Notes under the pieces: generated by a model
Told to the model about the DNA's origin: nothing
The model's database searches: none
What the model saw: only the letters and a program-made list of their open reading frames with translations
Program-made: the position numbers and the translations under genes
Assembly: GCF_000143415.4 (NCBI RefSeq)
Contig: NW_003314272.1
Location: 1,943,944-2,007,943 of the forward strand
Origin: Selaginella moellendorffii
Lineage: Eukaryota > Streptophyta > Lycopodiopsida > Selaginellales > Selaginellaceae
Direction: 5' to 3'
DNA: 64,000 nucleotides
Shown here: one piece after another, positions 43,140-52,856 of the stretch
How positions within the stretch are numbered: the first letter of the stretch is position 1
Layout: each line of letters starts with the position of its first letter

Positions 43140-43345
43140 CTTGTATTCAAAATTTATAAACATGCTTATATTTATAATCTTTTCTATACACTTTCTAGTA
43201 TATTCTAGTATATTCACTATCTAATGGTTGATATATAATAAAATTAATCTTGTGCTTATTAATTTATTAACATGTTTATATTTATATAATTCCTTTTGGT
43301 CAATTTTATTAAAAAAAGTAGGAATAACACTACATGCAACACAGC
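43140..43345. repeat. Dispersed repeat, inverted partner of 31.29-31.49 kb
   Basis: Reverse complement similarity to 31290-31490 over about 200 bp with moderate divergence; both copies share the ATATACTAGAAAGTGT core and the ATATCAACC segment. Confidence 0.5.
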
Positions 43346-44790
43346 AAATTATTTAAACTAACCATGAAAAATATTCTTATTAGAAGTAAGTTTGATTGGA
43401 TTGTGGGTTTTTAATGAGGGTTTTTGTAAAAGCTAAAGTAGTTTTCTGTTTATTTAGTAGGTTTCTGTTCTAGCTCAATATATTATCAGTTCAAGACCAT
43501 GAATTAATATTTCAACTTTATGTATGAGTTAAATTAGTTGTTTTAGATATGGTTTTAAACAAGGTTTTGAGTATTATTTATTAATCCAGCTAATAGGTTT
43601 TTATGTAGTTTTTATTGGCTTGTTATTATAGTTGGTTTCTTGACTACTTTTCATAAAATGTAAAGTAGGCTTATAAATGTGTTATCAGTTTTGGCACTTG
43701 TTTACTAATTAATTAAAATTATTGTCATTTATTTGTAGTAAACTATTGAGTGAGTATATCTATAAAAACTTGTCAATTTTTTCATTAGGTTTTACTAGGC
43801 TCTTCTATTTTCTTTCTCAGACCAGCATTAATTTATCAACCTTGGCAAGACCTGCTTGGTCATGGATGTGGCTAGGGCTAGTATTGCTTTCCTGTAGCCA
43901 TAACCATAGTTAACACTCATTTCATAATGGCTATAGCTAGCCAATCGCCCTCGTTAGCACTTGGAAGTTTGTTTTAGACCAAGTCATCAATGAGAAAGAG
44001 TGCCTATTCATCTTTAAGATGGTTATATAGCTATAGTTGCTCTATAGCCCTCCCACAACAATGGCATTAATAATTAATAATTTTGAAACTCAAAACATTA
44101 GTCATTTATGACTATTAGAATATCCCATAAGAAGTGAAGAATGTATATGTGACAAAAGTTCTAAGCTTTCTTTGTGGGCTGATTTGAACAGTCTTTAAAC
44201 ACTTGTATAACACTCAATAGCTCTCTACCAACTCAATCACCTAATATTTTGAATTCTATACAACTTTAGTGTTGCATAGTTAAATTTTTGTTTCACTGTC
44301 ACAAGTACCTCTATTTTATTTGAGCTCTTAAAAAAGAAAGTAATTACTTTATTGACAAGTTCATTGTAAGAAATTAAATTTTTTATTCTACTTTAGTCAT
44401 TTCAATGACTATTTAGAGGAATCTCACTCATAACCTCTATAGGTCCTCATCCTAATTTAAGGTAATTGCTAAGAGTGATCTTAAAGCCATATTGATTTCA
44501 CACTTTGTCCAAATGCTCTATATATCAAAATTTTGTTTTAAACACCTACACAGCTATAAAATCATAATTATAACCTATTGCTATAATTTCATATGCATTG
44601 TTATATTGTTATAGCTCCAAAATGCCCTCATCTTTTTTAGCATTCTTTGTATGTCTATTTTTATATATTTTATCATCATTACAAAGCCTTCAAACTTCCT
44701 TTGCTCTATCACTCTTTAATCAAAAGTGGAAAAATGACAAAACTAAAATGTTTCTACCCCATATGTAAATGTTATTTTACACCTATTGAA

Positions 44791-45140
44791 TATACAAATC
44801 CTTTCACAATTAAATGACTTTATTAGGTAATTTTCACATAACATTGCACAAACAATATATAGAGAGTGTACTTCTAAAAAACTTTGCTAAAGAATACTAA
44901 ATTCTATCATGAGCACAAAGCATGACATTTTGCTTATTAGCTAAATGACAAAATTATGCTTCACATCTTAAGTGTACAAATCCTTTCATAATTAAGTGAC
45001 TTTATTGGGCAATTTTCACACAATACTAGTAAAATAATATATAAAGAGTGCACTAAGTTCTAAAAAACTTTGTTTATCCTTGAGCACAAAGCATAACACT
45101 ATGCTCAAATTAGCTAAATGACAAAATTATGCCTTGTGAA
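44791..45140. repeat. Tandem duplication of a 180-bp unit
   Basis: 44791-44972 and 44973-45140 share GTACAAATCCTTTCA, GACTTTATTGGGCAATTTTC, TTCTAAAAAACTTTG, GAGCACAAAGCAT and AGCTAAATGACAAAATTATG in the same order, with many point changes. It is non-coding. Confidence 0.75.
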
Positions 45141-45486
45141 TTTTACCATTACCCATTTGTTCAAAATACAAAGAATAGAGAATAAACCAAGTTATAGGCT
45201 CAATGGTTTTTCTCTATCATACATCAAATATAACTTTAGTCATTTTTGGCAAATGTATAGTAAAATAAGTTTCTTAGGCTTGTAACTTTAATCACATTTG
45301 GCAAGTGTATAGTTTCTTGATGGGCCCATATAACATATGACATGCTACTTTATTTAATTGTTATAGACTATAGTGGCCCTTAACTGCCATATTGCTCGAT
45401 TGGATGGAGAACTTCAAATGTGTTATTTATATAAAATTGAATCCTATATAGTATATATTCATCATTTGTAGAAGATAAATATATAT

Positions 45487-46389
45487 ATGGGTAAATATAA
45501 TACTCTTTGCTTTTTAATAATACAACTCTTGAAATTCATATATAGTGATAATACAGAATTTAGTTTTCCAAATAGCATAAATAATATTGATATGAGTACA
45601 ATTGTTGATGCTATTGATAGATTAATAGCTTTTATTGATCAGAAGAAAGAAGATTATCCATTAAATTGGTCTGATAGTATATCAATAGTTTTAACTAGTG
45701 GAATTGTTCTTATTAAAATTTCACGTTATACAGGAAATACTCCTAATTGTGAAGCAAGTGGAGAATATGGTTATACTTTAGGACGTTCTTTATATGAAGG
45801 GCTTAGAAGATTATATCGGAAATATTTTGATAAAATATTATTTGTTGCTGCAAATTCCATAAGAATTACTTCTAAAAATTTTGAAATTTATTATGATCGG
45901 GATGGTATATCAGAACCTGAAAATCCTGAATATTATATTAATTCATCTATGAATAAACCAAAATCATTAAATGATTGCTATGTTTTTGTAAGCATATTAA
46001 TAAGTGGAAAAAAGCTAAACCATTATCATACTTTATTTCAAGAAAATTTCCTAATATCTCCAAATAAGAAAAATACATTACTACTACATTTAAACTGTAA
46101 TCTTGTACTTTATTCTGGACAAAATATTATTTGGGAAACAGAAACTGGAAAGAGAAATTATATTAACTGCTTTCTACAAAATCAAATTAGTGGAAATATA
46201 ATTTTATTTTCATCATTATCTAAATTAGAGTGGAGAACAAATTTATTTTGTAAGAAAAATCCTAGTTGTGTTTTTCCAACATTTTTAAGTCTTCAAAATG
46301 ATTGCAATCTAGTTTTATATTCATCTAGTTTTCCTAATAAACCCTTTTGGTCAACTAAAACTTATAAACATAATTTATGTTTAAAATAA
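45487..46389 (+). CDS. Putative GNA-like (bulb-type) lectin, extremely AT-rich
   Basis: A 300-residue intronless ORF, ATG 45487 to TAA 46389, in DNA of roughly 27% GC. Residues about 5-20 are hydrophobic and may form a signal peptide. Residues about 180-295 follow the GNA/B-lectin plan: three similar stretches with LHLNCNLVLYSGQNIIWETE, SGNIILFSSLSKLEWRT, and LQNDCNLVLYSSSFPNKPFW. These resemble the mannose-binding QxDxNxVxY motif, with first and third the closest. The N-terminal region (about 35-150: PLNWSDSISIVLTSG, GYTLGRSLYEGLRRLYRKYF) is not recognised. A 300-codon open frame in such AT-rich DNA is unlikely by chance, so it is probably a real or recently real gene. Codon use is unlike every other gene here. 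Confidence 0.65.
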   Translation: MGKYNTLCFLIIQLLKFIYSDNTEFSFPNSINNIDMSTIVDAIDRLIAFIDQKKEDYPLNWSDSISIVLTSGIVLIKISRYTGNTPNCEASGEYGYTLGRSLYEGLRRLYRKYFDKILFVAANSIRITSKNFEIYYDRDGISEPENPEYYINSSMNKPKSLNDCYVFVSILISGKKLNHYHTLFQENFLISPNKKNTLLLHLNCNLVLYSGQNIIWETETGKRNYINCFLQNQISGNIILFSSLSKLEWRTNLFCKKNPSCVFPTFLSLQNDCNLVLYSSSFPNKPFWSTKTYKHNLCLK

Positions 46390-46509
46390 TTAAAAATAAA
46401 ATAAAATAATAATATTTTTGAAAAAAATCTTATAATATTATATACTTTAATAAGTGATGTATAAAGCAATGCAATTAGGCACTAATAAAGCAAGCACTAA
46501 TAATGCAAT

Positions 46510-46710
46510 AAGTGGAAACCTTTCCTAGTTGGAAGTAATGGATTCTCTGGATCATTATTTCTTTGGTTTTTAGTGTAGCCAAAAGTATTGAAGGTGGAAC
46601 TTATCCTTTGAAATGCATGGAAGTCTATCAAACATGTGAAGGGAGATTATTTGCAATATTGTAAGGAATGTCTTGACTTGGACTTAGACCTAACTAAGGT
46701 CCTACACCAG
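46510..46710 (-). pseudogene. Decayed copy of the AUX/LAX gene first exon and leader
   Basis: Compared with 30420-30640, the segments CCTTTCCTAGTTGGAAGTAA, ATTATTTCTTTGGTTTTTAG, GTGGAACTTATCCTTTGAAA, GTGAAGGGAGA and CTTGACTTGGACTTAGAC recur in the same order and orientation. Differences are mostly C to T and G to A. The coding frame is destroyed. It marks an old duplication of the LAX locus, now AT-enriched. Confidence 0.7.
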
Positions 46711-47600
46711 AATATTATTGGTATATAGTTTTTCTTTTTCTTTTTCTCTCTTTAGAGGTTTAACAGCAAGAACATACTAGATTGACTTGGCTGTATTTGG
46801 GAAGACAAAGAACAAGAGTCGCAGAGGAAGGTTATAGTGAAAATTCTAACACCACAAAGATTTGTTTAGTTATTTTATTTCAAAATGCTGTTAGCTAATT
46901 ATAATAAACTAAATTCATTATCCAAATTTAACAGAGAACACAAACTTTAAATGAACCCCTGCTGAAAGAGAATTATTGCACCTTTCAGCAAGAATCCCTA
47001 TCACTAGGAGTAATATCATTTGCAAATTCGAGCATGCTTTTAGTCCATCTCAGACTGTGTAATACTGCAAAAAGTAATTTTTGGTGAATGTTGCTTGTGG
47101 GATGTATAAATCAACTGGAGTTATAAGCTCTATCATGGATTGGTTTTCACACAGTTTTGATGGTCGTTCTAGGTAGTTGTCTGTTTTCTGCTCCAATCAA
47201 CTCTAACTTTAGATCAGGGTTTGATAACAATAAAGGAAACTCTTTAGAGAATTGTTCCCCATAGAGCTGAGAGTGGCTAGGAAGAGGCCAAGTTGGAGTA
47301 AGAAAAACTCACTGGAGCCTTGTAATTGCCATCCCTGGTTTTGCGAGCCTGAATGTATGCAGCATGTCAACATGGATGGAGAATCTACCCTGAATATCTG
47401 CTATTACTAGTGTTCCGCTGGAGTATAGAGGGGAAACACCATCCAATGGCTCGTGTGGCAGAACTTCTAGAAGATGCTTTTCTTGAGGTTTTCTTGGAGT
47501 TCTCTCACAAGGGAAGAATTGTGAGGATTGATACTACCTGCCAAATTAGGGGGAGTATCTTGACGGTGGGAGAGTTTTGTTGTAGACGAATCAGTGATAG
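46711..47600. other. Intergenic region, no supported gene
   Basis: About 900 bp at the edge of the AT-rich block. Weak similarity to the LAX upstream region may continue to about 46.85 kb. An open frame at 47353-47688 shows no family features. Confidence 0.35.
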
Positions 47601-47612
47601 AGGTTGTTTTAA

Positions 47613-50123
47613 TTCGAGCTTGAGCTGGATCGCTTCGAATGCCTCCGAGAGATCCAATGTTGCAAGAGCCTCTCCAACGCTGTGCTAATTCACGCACGCA
47701 TCCCGGCTGCCAATGGCGATACTTTCCTGGCAAACAAGCTTATCGAGATGTACGGGAGGTGCGGCAGCGTGGAGCATGCCCGGAAGGTGTACGACAGCAT
47801 CGTGTCCAGAGATACCTTCTCGTGCTCCTTGATGCTCTCGGCATATGCCCGCAATGGGCTTATCTGCGAGGCCGAGAAGCTCTTTGGCGACGTCGAAAGG
47901 CCAGACAAGGCAGCATGGACCATCATGCTGACGTTGTATGCACAAAACGGGAATATAGGAGATGCTTCGAAGATCTTCCGAAAGATGCCAGACAAAGACC
48001 TGGTTGCGTGGAATGCTATGGTTAATGCATATGCCGAAACAGGGCAAATGGATACGGCAAAAGCGTTGTTTGATTCCATGCCGCTTCGAAATATCGCGAC
48101 ATGGAACACTCTGCTCTCTGGGTTTTGTTACTCCGGTGATATTAATTTAGCGAAGTGTGCTTTTGAGGAGAATCCAGAGCCTAATATTCTAACCTGGACT
48201 GCCTTGCTTTCGGCATATGCCCAAAGAGGGTATCTTGATCACGCGAAAAAGGTGTTTGATGACATGCCTTTGAGGGATATAGTGGCCTGGAATGCTTTGT
48301 TGGTGGCAAACGCAAAGGCAGGGCGTTATGAAGTTACGCAAAATCTATTCTCCGAGATGCCGGAGCACGATCTTGTGGCTTGGAATTCCAAGATCATAGC
48401 ACACGGCCAAGCTGGGAATCTGGAAGATGCCAAGAGAATTGTCTCCGAGGAGCTCCCCGTGAAATCTCTGGCTTCATTCAACGCACTTCTCTCTCTCTTC
48501 TCCAGAGAGAATAAACGTTTTGAGGCAGAAGAGCTATTCTTTACTGTCATGCCAGAGAGAGATCTCGTCGCGTGCAACCATATGCTAGCCTTGTACGCGG
48601 AGCTCCAAGATTCCTCTACATGCAAAAGGATATTCGAAGAGATGCCCCAAATAAACACCATCTCTTGCAACTCCATGCTCGTCGCATTTGCCCACGACGG
48701 GCATATCCAGCACGCCAAATCCCTGTTTGACGCGATCCCCGACCCCGATCTTGCCACGTGGACGGCGTGTGTCGCGTCGCTTGGCGAGGCGGGAAGCACC
48801 GACGCTGCCAAGGCGATGTTTGACACAATGCCAGCATGGGACCTGGTGACGTGGAATGCCATGGTGTCTGCGTACGGCAGAGCTGGGCTCGTGCGTACGG
48901 CTGGTCAGCTGTTCGATTCCATGCCGGAGCACTCACTTGCATTTGCGAACGCAATGCTATCGGCGCTGTGCCAATGTGGGCATTTGGAAGAGGCCAGAGA
49001 GCTCTTGGAGCGTTTACCCGAACGAGATGTAATCTCGTGGAGTGTGATTCTTGGGTGTTGTAGCGATCATGGCAAGTTCGAGCAGGTGAGCGAGATCTTT
49101 GAATCAATGCCGGAGCACGATTCTATCTCTGCCACAGCTATCGTCGCCGCAAATGCTCGCAGAGGGCATCTGGATGATTCGTTTCGAGTGTTCAGATCTA
49201 TGGCGGAGCACAATTGCAATGCTGTGGCGGCTCTTATCACAGGGCTTGGGAAGTCTGGCAAGTTACTTGATGCAAAGACGATGTTTGATGAGATTCCATT
49301 CAAGAACGCAGTGGTCTGGACTGCGCTTGTCACGGCTTATGCCTTACAAGGGCATGTTGAGGACACGATGATCTTGTACGACAGGTATATGCCAGAGCAT
49401 AGTCTTGTGTGTGGAACCTCTGTGATCGGTGTTCTTGGGCGAAGCGGCTGTTTAGATGAAGCTAGATGTGTTTTCAAGAGCTTTCCAAGCCGCGATTCTT
49501 TAGCTGTGAGTTCCATGATATGGGCTTATGCCCTGAATGGGTATCTAGGCAAATCAAGAGAAGTGCATGATCTTTGGAGAGACCCGAGCTTACTGTCCTG
49601 GAAAGCCATGCTAGAAGCTTATTCTCATGCTGGTAAAGTCATCGAAGCGAAGAGGGTGTTTGATCAATCTCCGGAAAGAGATGTTTCGTTTGATGCTTTG
49701 ATGGTTGCTGCATACGCCCGGGGCGGAGATCTAGATCAAACGCTTGAGTTTTTCTTTTCCCTTGACGAGCTAAACGAGAGCTGCTTCATTTGGATCCTCG
49801 TTTCATGCAGCCGCTCCGGCAAAGTCTCCACGGGGATCCGACTCTTCGTCTCCATGGTTGCGGATTTCTCCTTGAATCCTTCCAAGCAACACTACAGTTG
49901 CGTTGTTGATCTCCTGTGCCGAGCCGGGCATCTGGGCGACGCTCGAGAGCTAGTCAAAAGCATGCCTTTTGTGCCGGACGGCCTGGAGTGGAGATGCGTG
50001 CTTGCAACGCACGGACCGATCGATGATGCCACAGTTGCAGCACACTCTACTTTGGATGTGAATCCGGATCACGGTGCTGCCTATGTGCTTCTCGCAAATG
50101 CGTCGATGGAAGCAAAGCGATAG
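47613..50123 (+). CDS. PLS-class PPR protein, start codon unclear
   Basis: The frame opens right after TAA (47610-47612) and runs to TAG 50123 (836 codons). The beginning FELELDRFECLREIQCCKS is the usual N-terminal lead-in of PLS PPRs, but no ATG occurs before codon 46 (47748, inside the first repeat, KLIEM). Either a short upstream exon or a non-ATG start supplies the beginning, or the 5' end has been lost. About 22 PLS motifs follow, then HYSCVVDLLCRAGHLGDARE and a partial E motif ending AAYVLLANASMEAKR. No E+ or DYW. It sits exactly where the AT-rich, decayed block ends. Confidence 0.8.
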   Translation, partial: FELELDRFECLREIQCCKSLSNAVLIHARIPAANGDTFLANKLIEMYGRCGSVEHARKVYDSIVSRDTFSCSLMLSAYARNGLICEAEKLFGDVERPDKAAWTIMLTLYAQNGNIGDASKIFRKMPDKDLVAWNAMVNAYAETGQMDTAKALFDSMPLRNIATWNTLLSGFCYSGDINLAKCAFEENPEPNILTWTALLSAYAQRGYLDHAKKVFDDMPLRDIVAWNALLVANAKAGRYEVTQNLFSEMPEHDLVAWNSKIIAHGQAGNLEDAKRIVSEELPVKSLASFNALLSLFSRENKRFEAEELFFTVMPERDLVACNHMLALYAELQDSSTCKRIFEEMPQINTISCNSMLVAFAHDGHIQHAKSLFDAIPDPDLATWTACVASLGEAGSTDAAKAMFDTMPAWDLVTWNAMVSAYGRAGLVRTAGQLFDSMPEHSLAFANAMLSALCQCGHLEEARELLERLPERDVISWSVILGCCSDHGKFEQVSEIFESMPEHDSISATAIVAANARRGHLDDSFRVFRSMAEHNCNAVAALITGLGKSGKLLDAKTMFDEIPFKNAVVWTALVTAYALQGHVEDTMILYDRYMPEHSLVCGTSVIGVLGRSGCLDEARCVFKSFPSRDSLAVSSMIWAYALNGYLGKSREVHDLWRDPSLLSWKAMLEAYSHAGKVIEAKRVFDQSPERDVSFDALMVAAYARGGDLDQTLEFFFSLDELNESCFIWILVSCSRSGKVSTGIRLFVSMVADFSLNPSKQHYSCVVDLLCRAGHLGDARELVKSMPFVPDGLEWRCVLATHGPIDDATVAAHSTLDVNPDHGAAYVLLANASMEAKR

Positions 50124-50407
50124 CCATTTCTTCTTCGCAAGCAAGAAGAAAGCAAGCCTTTCGAATCAAGGAAAGCTAAAGCTAGAAGAAAACTAAGACA
50201 ATGAGATCCCAGGTTCGAATCTTGACACGACATAAAATCTACGCTAATGCGTTTTTCTCTTCCAATGCAGGTAGATCTCCGGGTTTTCAAGGTCTTCAAG
50301 GCGGGCATCTTATCTCCTGACTGAGCACAGAGCGTGACACTTAGTGGGTTCTTTGGTGTTCTTCCCAAGTTCCCGGATTGAAGCGTTTCTGTCGCTCGGA
50401 AGGCCAA

Positions 50408-52692
50408 ATGGAAGCGGGAAAGGATGTTATTCGGCTGGAGCGTGAGCCATTCATCGTGACGATGAAGCCCAAGCTGATAATTGGGCTAGCTGACAGTCTC
50501 GGTGAGTGGATTTCTTCGCCTTTTTTTTCTTCTTCTAAACCTTTGACACACAACATTTTTTCTTACAATGCAGAGCAAAAGGCGGATCAAGCTGATTTTC
50601 TCCTCCTGTGCAAAAGAGTGGAGGCTTTCATTCGTGCATGGTACCATGTCCAGTTTGAAGAGCTCATGGTAAACTCTCACTGGTTTTACGGTGTTTTGCT
50701 CACATGATCGCGAGATACCTTGCAGCAATTGTACGCCTTGTTTGATCCGGCAAATGGTGGCAAGAAACTCGAAAAGCAGAACCTTTCTGCTGCTAGAGTC
50801 GACGAGCTGGAGCAGCGATTCCTGGATATTTACGCCATGGTAATGTAGCTACAACTTGATTGCAATGCTGGTGGCTGATGCTTGCAGTGCTCTTGAAGCT
50901 CATGGAGAAGAGCAACTTTAAAGTTCTGTCCGATAACGAGTTCCGTGTTGCGACTTCGGGCCATTATCTTCTCAATCTTCCCATTGCTGTTGATAAAAAC
51001 AAAGTATAAGCAACTTCTTTTGCTATGGACTTTTCGAGACATGAACTGATTCTATCATCTTTGGCTCAGCTGGATTCGAAGCTCCTCGGCAAGTTTTTCG
51101 AAAAGAGAAAAGACTTGGAGATGCCAACTTACACTAACCAGGTAAATTCACGTCCGTGTTCATTCTTTTCGAGTTTCTTGTTCACATGTACTATGCAGTA
51201 TGTGATGTATCGCCGAGGCATTGGGCTTGATAAAAGCACTGATGCATTTATCAGCGCAAAGCTGGACGAATTGATTTCGAGAGCTTGGGATTGGATCCTG
51301 GGGCTTTTGAGGTGACTGCTTTCGCTGTGTTTTTTTCTCATAGAAAGCCAATCTCAATTTCCAGGTTGCGGAAGCTGTTAGGACGTGAGCAGAACAGAGC
51401 ACAGCCTGGTCCTGCCGATGGCTCTTCTGCGTTAAGCAACACCGAACATTATGTGGAGAGAATTCGCATCCAAAACATGAAAATTACGTAAGCTCGGGAT
51501 GAGCATTTTTCATAAAGGTGAAATATTTTGACGGTCCTTTATTTCAGCTTTGGAAACTTTCTCAAGAAGACTACCATCCAGGAGCCTACGTTTGAGCGAC
51601 TTATTTTGTTGTACAGGTAGACGCAATAGATGATCCTTGATCTTGATGTAATCACAAGGTTGAGTTTAAAATGCAGACTGGCAACACCCCGGCATGACAC
51701 CAGTCCATATGGTAATCGAGGAATTTGCATCAAGCAATTTAAGCACGTCCCAATGGCAGACGTTGAGCTCGTTCTCGTAAGTAGAAAACGTTTTTTTTTT
51801 TTCTTGTTTTTGAGGCTACTTTTCTTTGTCCTCTCTTTTAGCCAGAGAAGAAGAACCCGAGCTTGACAGCAATGGATTGGGTGAAATTTCTACTCTCAGC
51901 GATCATTGGCTTCGTAAGCTTTTCTTTCCATCAACATGTTTAGAGTCGATAACGTTTTTGTGACGAACTCACAGGTTGCATTTTCGGGTACACTAGAAGC
52001 ACATCCGTCTGATATATGGGTGGCTTTAGCTATCCTTGGTGGCTTTCTTAGTTACTGCGCTAAGATCTATTTCACGTAATAGTTCCTCTTCTACTATTTT
52101 CTTACGCTCCATACTATTGACCTTTGTCCTGAAGGTTCCACGCTAACATGATGGAGTACCAGCGGCTTATCACCAATTCGATGTACGACAAACAGCTCGA
52201 TAGTGGAAGAGGAACTTTGCTGCATCTTTGCGACGATGTGATCCAGCAAGAGGTAAATAAAACTCATTGATTTTCTAACACTTTGTTTTCTCATACTTTC
52301 GAAAATCCAGGTGAAGGAGGTGATCCTTGCTTACTACGTGCTGATGACGAAAGGCAAGCACACCATTCAGGTATGCCTTTCACTCCTGTGTAGAAAGAAA
52401 CACAGCTGATTGGATTTTTCTCTTGCTCTAAAGACTCTGGACGAGCTTTGCGAGGAGGTGCTGCTGGAGGAGTTTGACGAGAAATGCAACTTTGAAGTCG
52501 AGGATGCCTTGAAAAAACTGGAGCGTTTGGGAATCGTATCCAAGGTAACTTTTTTCAATCACGTTTTTATCACGTGAATGGGCGTCTATGCAGGATTCAT
52601 TGGGAAGGTATGCGCCCCACCCTCTGAAAAGAGCAAACGAAATTATTGGGATAACAACTGACGAAGTTGTCGCTAGAATCTCGTCGGCGTGA
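50408..52692 (+). CDS. DUF3754 membrane protein, copy A
   Basis: Fifteen exons: 50408-50501, 50574-50668, 50726-50839, 50899-51003, 51070-51141, 51199-51311, 51365-51487, 51548-51616, 51677-51776, 51842-51913, 51975-52075, 52135-52252, 52311-52370, 52434-52544, 52594-52692 (481 residues). It carries the hallmarks of the plant DUF3754 (TMEM143-like) family: LYALFDPANGGKK, LEQRFL, LMEKSNFKVLSD, MYRRGIGLDKSTD, YVERIRIQNMKIT, TIQEPTFERLI, ICIKQFKHVPMADVELVL, two hydrophobic segments, and YDKQLDSGRGTLLHLCDDVI. The molecular role of the family is not established; the hydrophobic segments suggest a membrane protein. An adjacent tandem paralogue has the same exon pattern. Confidence 0.9.
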
Positions 52693-52856
52693 GTTGTATA
52701 TCGTGTCGTTTTTCCATTCTTTTTTTTCCAAAGTTAATGTAGCTTGTACGTATTCCGATACCTTGCTTTGGTATCTGATAGCGTGCTGGTTTCTCGGGCT
52801 TTCTTTCGTTTGCGTTCATAAGCAAGATGTAACAGTCTAGGGACAAGCCGGAGGTG

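Larger units (their letters stand above)
42900..45480. other. AT-rich region with repeats, no supported gene
   Basis: 2.6 kb of AT-rich sequence. It includes the inverted partner (43.14-43.35 kb) of the 31.3 kb repeat and a 180-bp tandem duplication at 44.79-45.14 kb. Several (C)TATAG-rich patches near 43.9-44.05 kb are of unknown nature. Confidence 0.5.

Noticed and set aside
50205-50235. tRNA T-arm-like GGTTCGAATC
   Set aside because: The flanking bases do not form an acceptor stem, D arm or anticodon arm; only the loop-like string is present.
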